From Gammaproteobacteria bacterium (GTDB taxonomy: Bacteria > Pseudomonadota > Gammaproteobacteria > Steroidobacterales > Rariloculaceae), in contig JAFGNC010000118.1 of NCBI GenBank assembly GCA_016927175.1, positions 1 to 7,183 of the forward strand: DNA of 7,183 nucleotides, written 5' to 3'. Shown piece after piece: positions 6,787 through 7,183 of this stretch. Each line of letters begins with the position of its first letter. The stretch's first letter is position 1. A program made the position numbers and the translations under genes. The notes under the pieces are model-generated. The model had not been told where the DNA came from. It saw nothing but the letters and a program-made list of their open reading frames with translations, and ran no database searches.

Positions 6787-7183
6787 GCACGCAGACCGTC
6801 GTCACCGCGAGCCCGTTGCTCGCGCTGGTCGGTTTCGTCGGCGTTATCGCGCTGCTCTTGTTCCTGATCGCGAGGTGGCGCTGGCACGTCTTTCTGGCGT
6901 TGCTCGTCCCGCTGATGCTGTTCGGCATCATGCCCGGCATCGCCACCAACAACTTCATCGCGGCGTTCGAGACCGGCTTCGGCAGCACGCTCGGCTCGAT
7001 CGGCGTCGTCATCGTGCTCGGATCCGTCATCGCGGAAGCGTTGAGGCACACGGGTGCGATACAGACGATCACGAGGACCATGGTGCGCGCGATCGGCGCG
7101 GCCAGGATGCCGCTCGCGCTGACGCTGACGGGCTTCGTGCTCGGCGTCGCGATCTTCTCCGACGTCGCGTACGTGATCCTGAA
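6783..7183 (+). CDS. GntP-family permease (gluconate/organic acid:H+ symporter superfamily), 3'-truncated
   Basis: The first 133 codons of an integral inner-membrane carrier are visible; the rest lies beyond the window. Translation from GTG 6783 gives a mostly hydrophobic protein with helices near residues 11-30, 36-52, 67-87 and from 110 on. The pieces GFGSTLGSIGVVIVLGSVI (65-83) and LALTLTGFVLGVAIFSDVAYVIL (split around residue 117) correspond to the GntP pattern of a TLGSIG-type helix followed by a LAGFIVGIPVFFEVGFVLL-type helix. Members import gluconate, related sugar acids, or D-serine (DsdX). The GTG shares GTGA with the aminotransferase stop, so translation is likely coupled; no strong ribosome binding site is seen, and the next in-frame ATG (codon 45) would cut off the first helix. 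The FSDVAYVIL segment departs from the classical gluconate carriers as I recall them. Family assignment is fairly firm; substrate is unknown. Confidence 0.82.
   Translation, partial: MSTQTVVTASPLLALVGFVGVIALLLFLIARWRWHVFLALLVPLMLFGIMPGIATNNFIAAFETGFGSTLGSIGVVIVLGSVIAEALRHTGAIQTITRTMVRAIGAARMPLALTLTGFVLGVAIFSDVAYVIL

Overview
The window is GC-rich (roughly 70% by eye) Gram-negative DNA, most likely from a pseudomonadote. It carries a tripartite envelope efflux pump with an outer-membrane lipoprotein component, so the cell has two membranes. I cannot fix the genus. All genes are on the + strand, and there are no RNA genes, mobile elements or CRISPR repeats.

Positions 1-5480 form an RND efflux operon in the order adaptor, pump, outer-membrane channel. 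The adaptor (1-687) lacks its 5' end. The inner-membrane pump (824-3985) is a complete HAE1-type protein with every proton-relay residue I checked in place. The channel (3978-5480) is an OprM/NodT-type lipoprotein that overlaps the pump gene by 8 bases. Adaptor and pump sequence features look closer to the MexE/MexF branch than to AcrA/AcrB. Together the three would move hydrophobic or amphiphilic compounds from periplasm and inner membrane to the outside. No regulator is visible; it could lie upstream.

Positions 5481-5598 are a 118-base gap with a weak promoter-like hexamer and a good ribosome binding site, where the function changes. A complete class V PLP aminotransferase (5599-6786), most like serine-glyoxylate/alanine-glyoxylate aminotransferases, is followed by a GntP-family permease (from 6783, cut by the window end). 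These two overlap by 4 bases (GTGA). The arrangement suggests an uptake-plus-metabolism pair for a small hydroxy- or amino-acid, separate from the efflux operon.

Most of the window is ordinary and well explained by known families. I see no convincing novel system. The points most worth a second look are the coupled aminotransferase/GntP pair, the diverged signature in the GntP fragment, and the C-rich gap inside the efflux operon.
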